Positions 34,689-47,133 of a stretch of 64,000 nucleotides of DNA are shown in pieces. Each line of letters opens with the position of its first letter. Position 1 is the first letter of the stretch. A program made the translations under genes and the position numbers. The notes below the pieces were generated by a model. The model saw only the letters and a list, made by a program, of their open reading frames with translations, was not told the DNA's origin and ran no database searches. The stretch lies in NCBI GenBank assembly GCA_964023205.1, contig OZ026851.1, positions 17,925,528 to 17,989,527 of the forward strand. Reading direction: 5' to 3'. The stretch is from Lutraria lutraria. Lineage: Eukaryota > Mollusca > Bivalvia > Venerida > Mactridae.

Positions 34689-34766
34689 TACAGTACAACC
34701 TCCCTACAACAGCCATCAGTGGGAATGATGGAAATGGCTGTTGTAAGGAGGTGGCTGTTGTTGAGA
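34689..34766. repeat. TACAGT-family left end with hairpin
   Basis: TACAGTACAACCTCCCTACA is followed by an inverted pair, cctccctacaacagccat / atggctgttgtaaggagg. The family's right end is not found before the tandem array that begins 65 bases later. Confidence 0.65.
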
Positions 34767-34828
34767 GAGTGAAAATAGAGTAAAACCAAAAATACCACCT
34801 TTCTGAACAAAGGCCTTAAATTGTGTGA

Positions 34829-35419
34829 TTGAAGGCCATGCTCTTTGTGTGAAAGCCGATGTTCTGTATGTGAAGGCCATGCTCCTTGTGTGAAAGCCGA
34901 TGTTCTGTATGTGAAGGCCATGCTCCTTGTGTGAAAGCCGATGTTCTGTATGTGAAGGCCGATGTTCTGTATGTGAAGGCCATGCTCCTTGTGTGAAAGC
35001 CGATGTTCTGTATGTGAAGGCCATGCTCCTTGTGTGAAAGCCGATGTTCTGTATGTGAAGGCCATGCTCCTTGTGTGAAAGCCGATGTTCTGTATGTGAA
35101 AGCCGATGTTCTGTATGTGAAGGCCATGCTCCTTGTGTGAAAGCCGATGTTCTGTATGTGAAGGCCGATGTTCTGTATGTGAAGGCCATGCTCCTTGTGT
35201 GAAAGCCGATGTTCTGTATGTGAAGGCCATGCTCCTTGTGTGAAAGCCGATGTTCTGTATGTGAAGGCCATGCTCTTTGTGTGAAGGCCATGTTCTGTAT
35301 GTGAAGGCCGATGTTCTGTATGTGAAGGCCGATGTTCTGTATGTGAAGGCCATGTTCTGTATGTGAAGACCATGTTCTGTATGTGAAGACCATGTTCTGT
35401 ATGTGAAGGCCATGCTCCT
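34829..35419. repeat. 41-bp composite minisatellite (20+21 bp)
   Basis: The array alternates GTGAAGGCCATGCTCCTTGT (20 bp) and GTGAA[A/G]GCCGATGTTCTGTAT (21 bp); the right end is built only of about 20-21-bp units. None of the three minus-strand frames contains a stop within the unit. Since 41 is not a multiple of 3, all three stay open and cycle through the same peptides, giving spurious frames of 281, 225 and 185 codons. The unit resembles TACAGT-family interiors (aaaggccattctgtgaataaaggcc). Confidence 0.95.
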
Positions 35420-36604
35420 TTTCTCCCTTTGGTAATCTGTGTTTGTATGAATATTTAATATTTATTGGTTATTTAATTATTATTAATGCCTGCTGTTAAA
35501 AATATTCATAAACAATGTTAAATGCAAAATTCATAAAACGTTAAAAAAAAAATTCATTTACATAATAATTATTCATCTTGTTGATGATAAAAAAGAATTA
35601 ATTGAATGACTATTCACTTAAACTTCTCAAAAAAACTATTTTAAACATATATTGGAAATTCTGTTGGTCTTGATTTAAATGAACATCTTCCAATCTTTTC
35701 GTTCAACTCTCAGTCGTTGTTGGCATAAATCTTTTCCAGCTAGTTTGTAAATAGAACAAATCCAACTAGATTGGTTAAAAGTTTTTTTTCACAATTTTTA
35801 TGAATGTGTATTTATAGCATTTTATTACTCAAGAATTCAAGTACTGTATTGCAACAATAGCCATTCAATTTTAGCATCAAAATCCACCCTTACATAAAAA
35901 TCCACAGAGATTCCCCCAAATGAAATCTTGTTATACAATGGATCTATTTCAGCTGTCAGAGTTTTCTATTAAAATATTATCTCAATTGGATCATACAATA
36001 CCTGCTTAATCTGAAAAACGGGGTAAAAAAGCTTGTAAGGCTGGTTGAAGACTCTGTTTATTATTTGATATCCCGGTATCACTTGTTACATTTTATTGTG
36101 TCTCTGGCGTACAGTCGGAGACAAAATGCTTCCCTTTTAGTACTCTGGTCTGGGAGATTGTAATTTCAAAGATATTTTCCCATATTTTCTCTATTGTAAT
36201 GTTTATTGGCATGAATGCGGAATAATACTAGATTTTGCTGTATCAGCATAAATTAACTCGATGAGTGAACATAAGGTATCAATGTGTCTGGAGTACAACC
36301 TTTTGCACTAACCCACTAGCCCATAACCAGGGGCTAGTGAATTTCTATTTGGGTCAGTGAACGTCCTCAAAGTTGTGTATTCTGGCTGGTTGTAATTGTT
36401 TTTTTAAATAGACCACTTATAATTTGAGATAGTGCGCCATAAAAAATAGTTCAAACACTTGGAATAGTGTGATAATCGAATGGTTCATTGGTCACTTATT
36501 CAAATCTTGTCTTGGTCTTTAGTTTACTTCATGTTTATTGAATGTAACTTAATTCAGGGTCAGGAGGGGCATTTAAGCTATGCAGGTAGAATGTTAGCAG
36601 TTTT

Positions 36605-36772
36605 AAACTTTATCAAAGTACTGAAAGTACTCTTGGAAGATGAACTTACATAGAGTGGCACTGCTACAATCATGGAACGGGAACCAGTTTAACATTAGAA
36701 AACTTAGTGCATCAAAATTCATGCTGGTACCCACAGAGCGAGTGACGGCTATGGAAAATCTTGCTACCTCTT
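36605..36772 (+). repeat. Interspersed repeat R1, near-complete copy
   Basis: tcaaagtactgaaagtactc, gaacttacatagagtggcac, catggaacgggaaccagttt, catcaaaattcatgctggta and agagcgagtgacggctatgg appear in the same order as at 58045-58212, and in inverse order at 38480 and 43375. Confidence 0.8.
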
Positions 36773-37533
36773 GTTTGTTTATAGAACTTCTAAGTTCTTA
36801 GCTGAGATATGAGACTCTTGTCATTGATTGTGATTATAGAATTAAGATAAAATCAGGATTCATCAAGAATGTAGATTCAGTATTTATATACTACAAAATC
36901 AGCCCCAAAGCCATGAATTGGAAATTTCAGACTGGTTTTCTAATTACTAGACCTGAAAGATTTAAGAGACTAAAATTCAAAGTCAGTTCTTCTAATGACA
37001 GAAATTCTTAATTCCTGGATTATTTGATTATAAAATTTGTCTGACAACTAGCAAACGTCTGTCTTTAAATATTGATAAAAATAAATTGAGGTTTCTGTCA
37101 TGTCTCGCTCCTCTGGGATTACATCTCCAATTAATTGTCTGAAGATGAGAATTTGATAGTCTGAATCAAAAGTGTGTATCTTTCTGTAAGTCACAATTTA
37201 GTTTTATTTCTGTTTTCAATTTTCTCTTCATGTGATTGGCTTATAATCTTAGTAATAATTGTGTTATAAGTTTCACTAATATTACATCAATGTGAAATTT
37301 CAGGCCAAATGATTAATAATATTAAATAAATTAATATTGATATCTTATAATGATCTCCCATTATGTAACAGTTAAAGTAATTTTTTCTAATTTCAATTTT
37401 TTTTTGTTTGGACAATAAAATTGTTGTTTTACATTGAATATAATTTGATGGATAGTGAAAAAAATAAGGGTCTCATTTTTCTCAAATAGGGTGGGTGGGG
37501 CATCAATTAGGGGGGGGGCGTTTATTAGGGAAT

Positions 37534-37673
37534 ATCACAGTTGAACACTTGGTAGGCCTAAATTATTTGGTGCTCATTTTGTTCTAAGTTATAAGTGACA
37601 GTTTTTAAAGGAATGTCCTATATTCATAGGATAGCATTAATCGGAGGTGGCCCCTAACACATGATTGACTGTA
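37534..37673. repeat. TACAGT-family MITE
   Basis: tatcacagttgaacacttgg on the left; aggtggcccctaacacatga then ttgactgta on the right. The interior gctcattttgttctaagtta matches the left-edge copy. Confidence 0.75.
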
Positions 37674-37705
37674 TTTATAGGGATAATTGGAGTTGAATTT
37701 CTTTA

Positions 37706-37909
37706 GGCCGAAAATAAAAATAAGTTTGTTTGGGGTGCTCTGACCCAGAATTTTAGCACTGGGTAGGTAGGTAGGGATTTTAATTTTTTACTGTGTTACA
37801 ATAGTAAAAAAGAAATGCCCCCCTAAAAAAGGGTTTTATTTGATTTATTTGCTAGGATTTTCGTGAGTAGGCAGGAGCACTCCAAACAAACTTATTTTTA
37901 TTTTCAGCC
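37706..37909. mobile_element. Harbinger-like MITE, 204 bp, TSD TTA
   Basis: The left end GGCCGAAAATAAAAATAAGT continues as ttgtttggggtgctc. Its inverse at the right is GGCTGAAAATAAAAATAAGT then ttgtttggagtgctc, about 38 bases with three or four mismatches. TTA flanks both ends (37703-37705, 37910-37912). A 3-bp TTA/TAA target with GG-starting ends is characteristic of PIF/Harbinger. The interior actgggtaggtaggtaggg is echoed near 59656. Confidence 0.85.
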
Positions 37910-38424
37910 TTATCTCCAAACAAGTTAAAATACATTTTGTAATTTGTTAAACAAAATACAGTCATTTTAATGTTTGAAATCAATAAATTATACAATAACC
38001 ATGTTATAAACACAGAAATGTTGAGATCCCTGCCATGTTATTATACAATGATAGATTCTGCCTCGCTTGCCAAACTGCTCTAGTTTTATCAATGATTTTC
38101 ATTCAAATACATTTGAAGAAAATGCTTGCAATTAAAACTATTGAGTTTTATCTGACAATCAATCCGTCAAGTATGCATTGAAGTCAAAACTATGAATAGA
38201 TTACATTGTTTTGTTTTGTTTCATTCATGAATATCTTGATTTTACCTGACAAACTTGGTGTACCTACACAGATGATTCATTAAGATGTTTGACCTTTGAC
38301 TGTTTTTTGTGTGTGTTGATTTTACAATTGCTAATGCAAATAAGAAATTAGAATGCTTCTAATATATCATTGTAATGCATGAAATGGATTTTTAAGTCTT
38401 GAAAATGTTAATTTCATATAGTGA

Positions 38425-38750
38425 CAAACCTGTGAACAAAGGCCACCCTTTAGATAGACAAAATGTGGCCTTTATCACTGTGCTACATCAATTGTTGAAC
38501 TAGTTCCCGTTCCATGTTGCAGTGCATGTCTAAGTAAATTCACCCTCCAAGAATACTTTCAGTAATTGGATCTTTAATTGCAGGCGGCCGTCAATTTTTA
38601 GTGAAACATAACATATACATTTGTAAGTCTACTTCAGTAGTAAGATCACCTTTTATTTTCAGACTAGTAGTCAAAATTTCCCTATTAATTTTGATGCGAC
38701 CTTAATTTTTTGGTTTTAAAGGTGGTCTTTATAGCAAGGTTCGACTGTTA
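38425..38750. repeat. TACAGT-family MITE split by an R1 copy
   Basis: Left part: gacaaacctgtgaacaaaggccacc to tgtggcctttatcactg. Right part (about 38700-38750): aaaggtggtctttatagcaagg then ttcgactgtta. Between them lies R1 sequence from about 38480. Confidence 0.6.
38480..38580 (-). repeat. Interspersed repeat R1, inverse copy
   Basis: ctacatcaattgttgaacta, gttcccgttccatgttgcag and atactttcagtaattgg are the reverse of the R1 order at 36.6 kb. Confidence 0.75.
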
Positions 38751-40007
38751 GTTATCAGATTAGTTGTTGTTGTAGTGTAATTTTAGATTGGGTAGAGCTA
38801 ATTTTAGATGCTGTCTATCATTTGGGGTTATAGCCCCTTTAATAACCATTATAGCCAAAGGTATTCTAGACCCCCTCCCCCCAGTTCCTTCAGTCCTATT
38901 TATGCATGTCTGAGATAACATAATTCATTGCTATAGAAACAAGTTACAAACTAATTGCATTTCTCTTCAAAATTGACTGCAAAATATACACAAACTGTCA
39001 ACAAATAATGAAGATCCTGAAATAATAAATTTCTTTCAGATCACTGGAGATTTTAATATATTTACCCAAAATATCTGATAGAAAATTGTTGTTGATAAAT
39101 TAATGTATTTGAAGTTAACTGTTCAGTTGAAAACAGTAAAAAATGATATTCATTCACTTTGATGTATGTCTGTTTTCTGCAAGGTTTGCACTCAAATATC
39201 TATCTTATCAAGATTAAGCAACCACCTGTGATGTAATAGAATTTTAATTGTTTTTCTTAATTACTTCATGAAGAGAGATTGCACTGAATTTCAGTTGTAG
39301 GTGTGGTGATAACTTTTGAGTAGGAAGCCGCTATGATGTTTTCATCCTGGAAATTGTAGGATTTGATTCATTATTCCATTTCCACAGAAAGTGACTTATC
39401 TCCGTGGTTCATCAGTAATTGTACTAGAATTGCTGCTTGTTTTTGCTGGTGATGAAATGCCTAGGAATTTGATGTAAACAAGACAATTTTGTTTTGTGCT
39501 TTTTTTGTGCTGGAATTTTGTTTTATCGAGATAAACATAACATGTTTTATTACTGTTGTGGTTTGTCATTTTATTAAGTTTTGTGCGGTTTTAATTTTAA
39601 TAATTTTGTTGAAAGATCATTGGGGTGACTTGGGATGGGGGGTTGAGATATGGTGCATTAAATTTTAGTTATTAATATGATCTGCATTATGCTGATTGAC
39701 TGATATTTCCACCAAATGTGGTAAATTACCATCATGCCTGTTTGTTTAAAGATATTTATTTTAATTATTACACCTGTATCTTATGTAATTGTAAGTAGAA
39801 GCTTTAAAATGTATTGCTTTTTTCATCCATTAAATTGGATGGATTCATCGTTGCATTTATTTGAACTTGCTGATTTCCTTGTCTCTGTAAACAAATTTGG
39901 TTAAAAAATTACTTGATTGTGGTGAGGCTTGTCAGTTTATCATGCTAGACCCCCCCCCCCAAGTTTTACTGTAAAGAAAAATATGTGTGATATTTTGGCT
40001 TCACATG

Positions 40008-40192
40008 TACAGTCATACATTATAATGGCAGCCTTAGAATAAAGGCCAACTTCAGAATAAAGACCATTTTTTTCAAAAACCATCATTGATTATTTAGAAC
40101 AAAATGACTTCTGTATAAATATCACCTGTCAATAAAGGACACATTATCTTTCCCAAGGGTTACATGTGTCTTTGTTAGCAGGGTTGACTGTA
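40008..40192. repeat. TACAGT-family MITE
   Basis: tacagtcatacattataatg on the left, gcagggttgactgta on the right. The interior accatcattgattatttagaacaaaatgac is nearly identical to the 22.1-kb copy. Confidence 0.85.
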
Positions 40193-41890
40193 CAATAATT
40201 AAGATTTAAACATAATTCAATACTTTGTTTGATGGGATTTATATTTCTGCTGTCTGTGACATGTTTTCATTGACCATTTATCTGCTTCAACATGATTTGT
40301 CACAATTTGACCATTTTAGAATATTTTGGGCGCAAGCTTCATAATTAGATACAATCTGTCTGCCATCTGGGCTTCTCTAGACTGTAATCAGCAATTTTAG
40401 GGGACTAATTATAGACCCCAGTAGCCATTTGGAATATTGGCATATGCTAATTAGGGGTCTGTCACACAGCTCCCATAAGGGTTCAGAAACCTAATAGCTC
40501 CTTACATGACAAAATATGAAATACAGTTTGATGTATTGGGATGCTGACTTCCTGAGTTTTGTCTCACATGTTTGTAAAGATGATTAGTTCATATTTTTTG
40601 TCCAGCTGACTTTACCAGCCTTGTTTTCTCCACTCGGTGATTTAATCATTGATGGAGGTTTGGACACTGAATTATGTTAGCGGGGTCCATGCAGCATATT
40701 TACTAAAATGCTGAATAAAATACTCTCATTTAAACAGATGGGGGAGGTTGAGATGAACTACATATATTATAAGGCTACACTTGCTTAACTACAGCTGTGT
40801 TATGTCGGATTAAGCGTGGTAATAATGATTTATGACAACTTGGGTCATCAAATAAATATTAACCTTCAAACTTTCGTCTTTGATTTAAGTGTTACAACAA
40901 CCATATTTACGTCTTTGCATATGGTTGTCTAAGAATTAGTTCATGATTATATTTCAAACAAGAGTCACAGCATCTGATGTATGATTTAGAATTTGCCTTA
41001 AAATATTTAAGATTTTTTATGTCACTGATTTATACGACCACTCACTCAAATGGATGTAATTTCAGTTGTGAAAATTTTCAATAAATTTATGCAGAGTTCA
41101 TGTTTCAGTGCAGAAGTGTCTCAGCTAGTGCTCAGCACTTTAAAAGCAACCTTCATTTATCTTAAATATATTCATTTCGTTTAACCAAAGAATACAAATT
41201 ATATATATTAAGTTCATCTAAAAATGGGCGTTCACCCTGGAAAGGTCACAAAATAGGTTTGTAGACCCATTAATTCAAACAGTCAAGTGAAGGACTCAGA
41301 ATAGAATACACAGTTTTACGATTAGTTCAGTTAACAGTCCCCCTGTGAACCTATTGGAGGTTACTGTATATAGCCATTAAACTGCCGAGACAACTTGAAG
41401 GCCTGTCTTCATAATAGCCATTTGCCTCAGAGTACTCATGCTTCTTTAACTCATATATGTGTCAGTTGTCTTGGTAACAAATGTTTACAAACCTGACACG
41501 ACCCATAAATGGTAACTGGATGCCTTAGTATATTTTTCATAGTGATCATTTAACCTGCAATTTAGGGGTGGCTGACCTTAAATAGATGATTGAGTACATT
41601 CTCAGCTTGATTAATTTTATATTCTTTACGCCTACCGTTTTAACATTACTGATTTACATTCCCCTTGCTAAAAATTCATTTTGTATATGTTTCTCATAAA
41701 AGATCTTAACTGCAATTGAATAAATTTTGTTTTATTGGAAAATGCTGATTAGGACATTCTTCAGATATTTTGGTGCACAGTCTAATTTTAATATTTGCAT
41801 TTCACCCCTAGCCCTTTTTATGGATGTTTCTATGGTGTATCATAGGGTCCATCAGATTTTTTATTAAAACTGATATTAGATCTCACAGGC

Positions 41891-41990
41891 ACCTCTTCGA
41901 AAGGGATTCATGAAAACATGATTTTTACTTGAACTATAATTGCATACTTTATGAATAGTTGATGAAGTATGAATGACTATTAGACCAGGC
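41891..41990. repeat. TTCATGAA palindromic repeat
   Basis: cctcttcgaaagggattcat, tgaaaacatgatttttactt, actttatgaatagttgatga and ctattagaccagg follow the consensus order, with the palindrome decayed. Confidence 0.7.
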
Positions 41991-43103
41991 ATTTTGTGTA
42001 ACATTTCAAAAATCAAAAATTCATACAGAATGTTCAAACATGGTAATCTTTTATTCTTATACATTATACCTCATCACAGTCGCAAAGTGTATTGACATCA
42101 ATTTTCAGGCTTTTTGAATTATGACATTTTTAACTTGGCTGTTTTTTAAAGCTATTGTGATCACTGCGTTATCTGCATGTATGAGTCTGCAAAAACTTTA
42201 ATGTAGCTCATAACTCAGAAACCATATTAAGAGGTAGCAACATGAAGCTTCATAGTTCGATATATCTCACTGAGGTGAACAGATGAGCGTTGGCAGTGCT
42301 TGCGGCATTCTTGTTTTAGAAAATGTTGAATTTAGTACTGGTAATGTATGTATATTATTCATTTATATATTTTGTCAAAAAATAATCTAGTCATATATTC
42401 CCAGGTGGTTTAGTTTAAAGCTCAGACTGGTTGATTATTTGATGAATACTGACAGACCTACTCAGTTTGGCTTACATTTTGTGTTTAGACCCCATGAATT
42501 ATTCATCGTACTTGTTATACATACATATAAATTTACATATATCGTAGTAGATATATGTTAAATCTTTTTTTTCAAATGCTAAAATGTGTCATTTTTGTGT
42601 CTAAAGAAATAAAAAGTGATATTTTAACAAATACTAAACTTGTCATCATGTTTTATGTATCTGTTTAATTAACTGCTGAAATTCCATCATGATGTTGCAC
42701 AATAGTTGCAAGTTTAGCCGTGACTCATGCAAGTGAGGCCCTCTTAAAAAAAATTTTGTTTACAGTCAGTTGATGCATATTTTTAATGTGTGTTGATGGG
42801 TTAAAATTGTCTCTACGTTTTTGTCTTTTCCAATGCTGGTACCAAAACTGCAAATCTTTCGCCACTTTGATAGAGCCAGGGCAGCTTACACATCCATGCA
42901 GTCTGACCAGGCTCTGTTGGGTTACTAACTTTAAAATTCACATTGTGATATCCTTTAAATAGAAAATTAGCTTGATACAAAATGAAAGTTGGACAAGTCT
43001 ATTCAGGGAATTCAGCAGGATTATAGGTTTATATTTGATTTGAATTTTTGCTGATTTATATCTGCTTGAAAAATATGATTCTTCCTCAAATTTTTTAAGT
43101 TTG

Positions 43104-43317
43104 TACCTTCTGTATTTTCATTTATTTTTGTTGGGCTCAATTTTCGTGTTTTTTACTGAAATGGTTATTTCGTGGGGACATAAATTTGTGGATTTGGATT
43201 TTTGAAAAGAAATCCCTTATCTCTGCATTAAAATTCGTGGGAATTTGATTTTATGGATGAGCTGACCCACGAAATCCACAAATTAAATCCCCAACGAAAA
43301 TTAATGATTCCACAGTA
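43104..43317. mobile_element. MITE with TACTGTGGAATCATT-type ends, 214 bp
   Basis: The right end, inverted, reads TACTGTGGAATCATTAATTT then tcgttgggg. The left reads taccttctgtattttcattt then atttttgttggg. The interior pairs ttcgtggggacataaatttgtggattt with gaaatccacaaattaaatccccaacg. TTTG flanks both sides (43100-43103, 43318-43321), which may be a 4-bp duplication or chance; TA lies at each edge. Confidence 0.8.
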
Positions 43318-43374
43318 TTTGGAAATTCAGCTTTCCCTCAGCGCACATAAATTATTGTTGCAGACCTAAGTACT

Positions 43375-43487
43375 ACATTTTTCTACATCTGCTATGCAAT
43401 TGTTAACCTAGTTCCTGTTCCATGTTGCAGTGCAAGTCTATGAAGTTCAGTTTCCATGAGTACTTTCAGTACTTTGTTTTGTAGATT
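43375..43487 (-). repeat. Interspersed repeat R1, inverse copy
   Basis: tctacatctgctatgcaatt, agttcctgttccatgttgca, gtctatgaagttcagtttcc and gagtactttcagtactttg match R1 in reverse. Confidence 0.8.
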
Positions 43488-43794
43488 ACTTCAAGTACAT
43501 GAAACTAGTAATTTTTCGTGGATGGTCTTAAAATAAAACAATCCCAAAGGCCCAGTATAGATTTTCTTCAAGTATCTTCTGCATGTCATGTGTCCTGGTT
43601 TCAGTTGCAATATTTTAACATAGGACACCAGATAGTGTTATCTGTGTGATAAAATGTAGGGGAAAAAATGTTGGATATATTGCTTTATCTGCACATAATT
43701 CTTAATCAGAGGTCTGAGTTACCACAGCCTAGTCAGTTAATACATTACTGATTCAGTAACTGAATACATGTATCTATGAATAAAATACAGGCCC

Positions 43795-44460
43795 TTAGGA
43801 AGCATTTTCTGATTGGGGGGATACTTTTATATTTTGTCTGACTCTGGGGGATGGGGGAATCAGTTATAGCCCTTTTTCATTACCATTACAGTCAAAATTA
43901 TTGGGGGAGCTAAACTTCCCGAGCCCTCCCTAGTTCTTACTGCCCTGAAATACATTTACCTACTGTTAAATACCTTATATAGGGAAACAAGGAAACAAGG
44001 GGTTATTAGCTGTAAAACTTAAAGTCTGTCTGATCGTTTATTTCAAACACTGATTAAGTGAGGTGATTGACTCAAAATAACTTAAGAATTGTATCATGAG
44101 TAGGAATTTGAAGAACTGCACAGTTATATTGAAATTGACAAGACAACTTAAAGTACATGGTTTTTATACACTTTTATGCTGATGTTAGATGACAGAAAGC
44201 TGTATTAGTTAATTAATGATACAACCAGCAAACAAGATGTAGATCAGAGGATCGAGTATAACTAGCTATGTTATATAGGTCCGTACTAAATATATTTTTT
44301 TTCAGATGGGGGGGGGGGGGGTGCTAATTTAAGATTTTGAGGGGAGGAGTCAGTTATAGGTTGTAGCCCATTTAAATTACCTATACACCTAAAAAATTTT
44401 GGGGTGATATTATTAAGGGGGCCCATATCCGGCCCTGTTATATCCCTGGTACCTAAGACA
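43795..44460. repeat. Two degenerate copies of a G-rich repeat
   Basis: Near 43800-43960 and 44300-44455 the order gggggg, tttgaggggaggagtcagttatag or gaatcagttatagccc, attaccattacag or attacctatacacc, aaaattttgggg occurs twice. A third version lies at about 38800-38900 (ggggttatagcccctttaat, accattatagcc, ccccctccccccag). The boundaries are vague. Confidence 0.45.
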
Positions 44461-45379
44461 GGATTTTTTTGGGGGCGATTTTATAGCTGAAATTCGTTCA
44501 TATTCCCAATGGAAAATAGTAGCTTTTTTTCCCAATACTCAGACAAAAATTCCCAATCCCCCCCAAAAAAAATATATTTTTTTAAATTTTATAAGTTCAT
44601 TAACATCATTATTGGTAGTAAATACCTTATTCTGCTACTGTTCTATGGGAGAATAAGTAGAGTAAGTTGAACATTGCAAAAATGTTACCCTGTAAGATGT
44701 CAATTTTTATCTGTTTCGTTGTCTTTGGAAATAAATTTATCATTTGAAGTGTTTTCCCATATACTATGTACTGTAGAACCCCCTGAAAAGAAATGAAATA
44801 GACTGGATGGTGCATTTTTTTTTCAGAATGAACTTAAATGGTACCATATGTACTGTTGTACCATACTTTGAAAACTAATCATTGCAGTTCCTGATTTTTA
44901 TCCATGTATATAATATTTGTATATGGTACACCATTGCTCATCTTTAGTACAAGTGTTTCTAGAATTTCTTGTAATAACTATTATATACCTGATTATTGCC
45001 TCAATCAAGCTTTAATATAAGACAGAGTTCTCTTTGTATGTTATTTGCTGCAGGGTGAATCCTTGTCTTCTCTTGAGAAAAAAATCGGAGAAATTACAAG
45101 TGTAGGTGATTAACCAGATATGTTAGAACTAATCGATATTTTAGGAAATTGTATAAATTTCGAAAAATCACTGATGAAGGCTTATCAGTCAAAACGTTTT
45201 TGACATTATAAAAAATAAAATGTCTTAGTGTGATATTATTATTTTTATAAATTTTGAAATAAATGCATGTACTATTATATAATAACTAATTGGTTTGGAG
45301 AGGGGTGCTTGCATCATTCTGGCATATTTAGCATGATACACATACTGGTGTATTATGAGCCTTAACAATATGATAATTA

Positions 45380-45478
45380 CCCCTTTGAAAGGAATTCATG
45401 AAAACATTATTTTTTCTTGAACCGTTCATGCATAATTCATGAATAGTTCATGAAGTATTAATAACTATTTGACAGGGA
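45380..45478. repeat. TTCATGAA palindromic repeat, best copy
   Basis: cccctttgaaaggaattcat to taactatttgacaggg, with aattcatgaatagttcatgaagta in the middle. The closest to consensus among nine copies. Confidence 0.8.
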
Positions 45479-46149
45479 AAAGAATTCTGTGCTTTTATTA
45501 CTGTTTGTCTAAATCATTCCTACAATAGTTTGAGAAATGAAATAAGAAGATTTTTACCATCTAAATTCCAAAAACTTACGAATTTTTCCTTCATTTAATA
45601 CCTAATTCACCATAAAAAACTCAAATGGTTAAAGATAGTTGCTATTTTGCAAGATAAATTTATCTACCTATGCACGAAACAACTTTTTTTTACAACAATG
45701 TTATCTTTATACATAGGTGTTGGCATGTAATTGTCACACGGTTGTTGGTTTAATTGTAAAACATAAAGTAAACATATAATCATTGATGATATTTTAGGCT
45801 TATCAGGATGTTACCCCACCCCCTTGTTTGCATCAAATCAATGGCAGACTGGTTTTCCGTTTTATCATGTGAAGCTCTAGAATAAGAGACATTTTTATCT
45901 CAAGTTTGTGTCACAGTCTATTGTTTCTGTTAGATAGTAACAGGTGTTTTACCAAATAGTTTAATTTTCTTGTCTTTATATAATAGTATTATTGTAACCT
46001 GACATCTCCATTCCTAAAATACTTTAATACACTGTGGGTCATTAACCCTATCTGATGTAACCTTCTGTTTAGATTTATTCACCTTGTTTAAACTGCACAT
46101 ATTCCATTTCTTAACACCATTATAATGTGTCAAATATGTGCAAAACTGA

Positions 46150-46445
46150 AAGTGATAATAGCAGAGTGAAATAAATGTAAGTCTGTGAAAATAAATACAA
46201 GTCCAGTGTAATAGAATAAAATCAAAGTAGAATAAATTTAAGCAAAGTGAAATAATTGTGAAATAATTGTAAGCAAGGTGAAATAAATGCAGGCAAGGTG
46301 AAATAAATGTATTCATGACAAGTAAAATATTGTGAGTCAAAATGAAATAAATGTAAGCAAAGAGAAAAAAGTGAGCTAACGTGAAATAAATGTGAGCGAA
46401 GGTGAAATAAATGTGAGCATAAATGTGCTCAAAAGTAAAATAAAT
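46150..46445. repeat. Degenerate ~20-bp tandem repeat (GTGAAATAAATGTAAGCAAG)
   Basis: Roughly fifteen imperfect units with variable spacing. Because the unit lacks minus-strand stops in one frame, it creates an incidental 153-codon frame at 46014-46475. Confidence 0.8.
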
Positions 46446-47051
46446 TTTCTCATAAAAAAATTGAATAAGGGCCAATGAGAAAAAGATAAGTCACTTTGTT
46501 TTCGTGAAAATTAATAAGTGAAATGATTAGAGCAAAAATGATAAATGGTGTACGTGACTTACAGTGAAAAGAATTAGTTAGATTTTACCTTTCCCAAGCA
46601 TTATCTTATTATGTGTTTCTAAAAGATATCTACATTATTCCAGTTGACATCAACTGATGAAAACAGTAGACACATTTTGTACTAGTCATGTTGTTCTATA
46701 TTATAACACTGGGAGTTAATTCATATTTCTCATATGGATTAGCCATATATAATTCTAAGTGATCCAGCACCATTTGTCTGTTAGAAATTAGCCAGATATA
46801 CATTAGTGATACTAATAATGAAATAAGATATTTTGTCTCTACCAACAATTATTATATTGATTAGAGTAATTCAACACTTTTGTATGTTTTAATTAAAGAA
46901 CCATTTATTGTTTTGTATCGTATTCAACTAAGTGTGGCGTGGTAATTTTTTCTGAGGCAGTTTACTTGCATTTAAGTTGTATGCTTTGTGGTTACGCTTT
47001 CGTGAGACACTTTACATTTGTATTTTGTTTATAGTTAGTGCTGCCTACTGT

Positions 47052-47133
47052 GATTTTTTCTTGAAGTATTCTTGCATACTTCATGAATAGTTCATGAATA
47101 GTTCAGGAAATATTAATAACTATTTAACAGGGG
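47052..47133. repeat. TTCATGAA palindromic repeat, 5'-truncated
   Basis: gattttttcttgaagtattc, ttgcatacttcatgaatagt, tcatgaatagttcaggaaat and ataactatttaacagggg. Confidence 0.75.

Noticed and set aside
34568..35413. Minus-strand frames of 281, 225 and 185 codons
   Set aside because: They are three frame-shifted readings of one 41-bp minisatellite; length reflects absence of stops in the unit, not selection.
46014..46475. 153-codon minus-strand frame
   Set aside because: Created by a degenerate tandem repeat.
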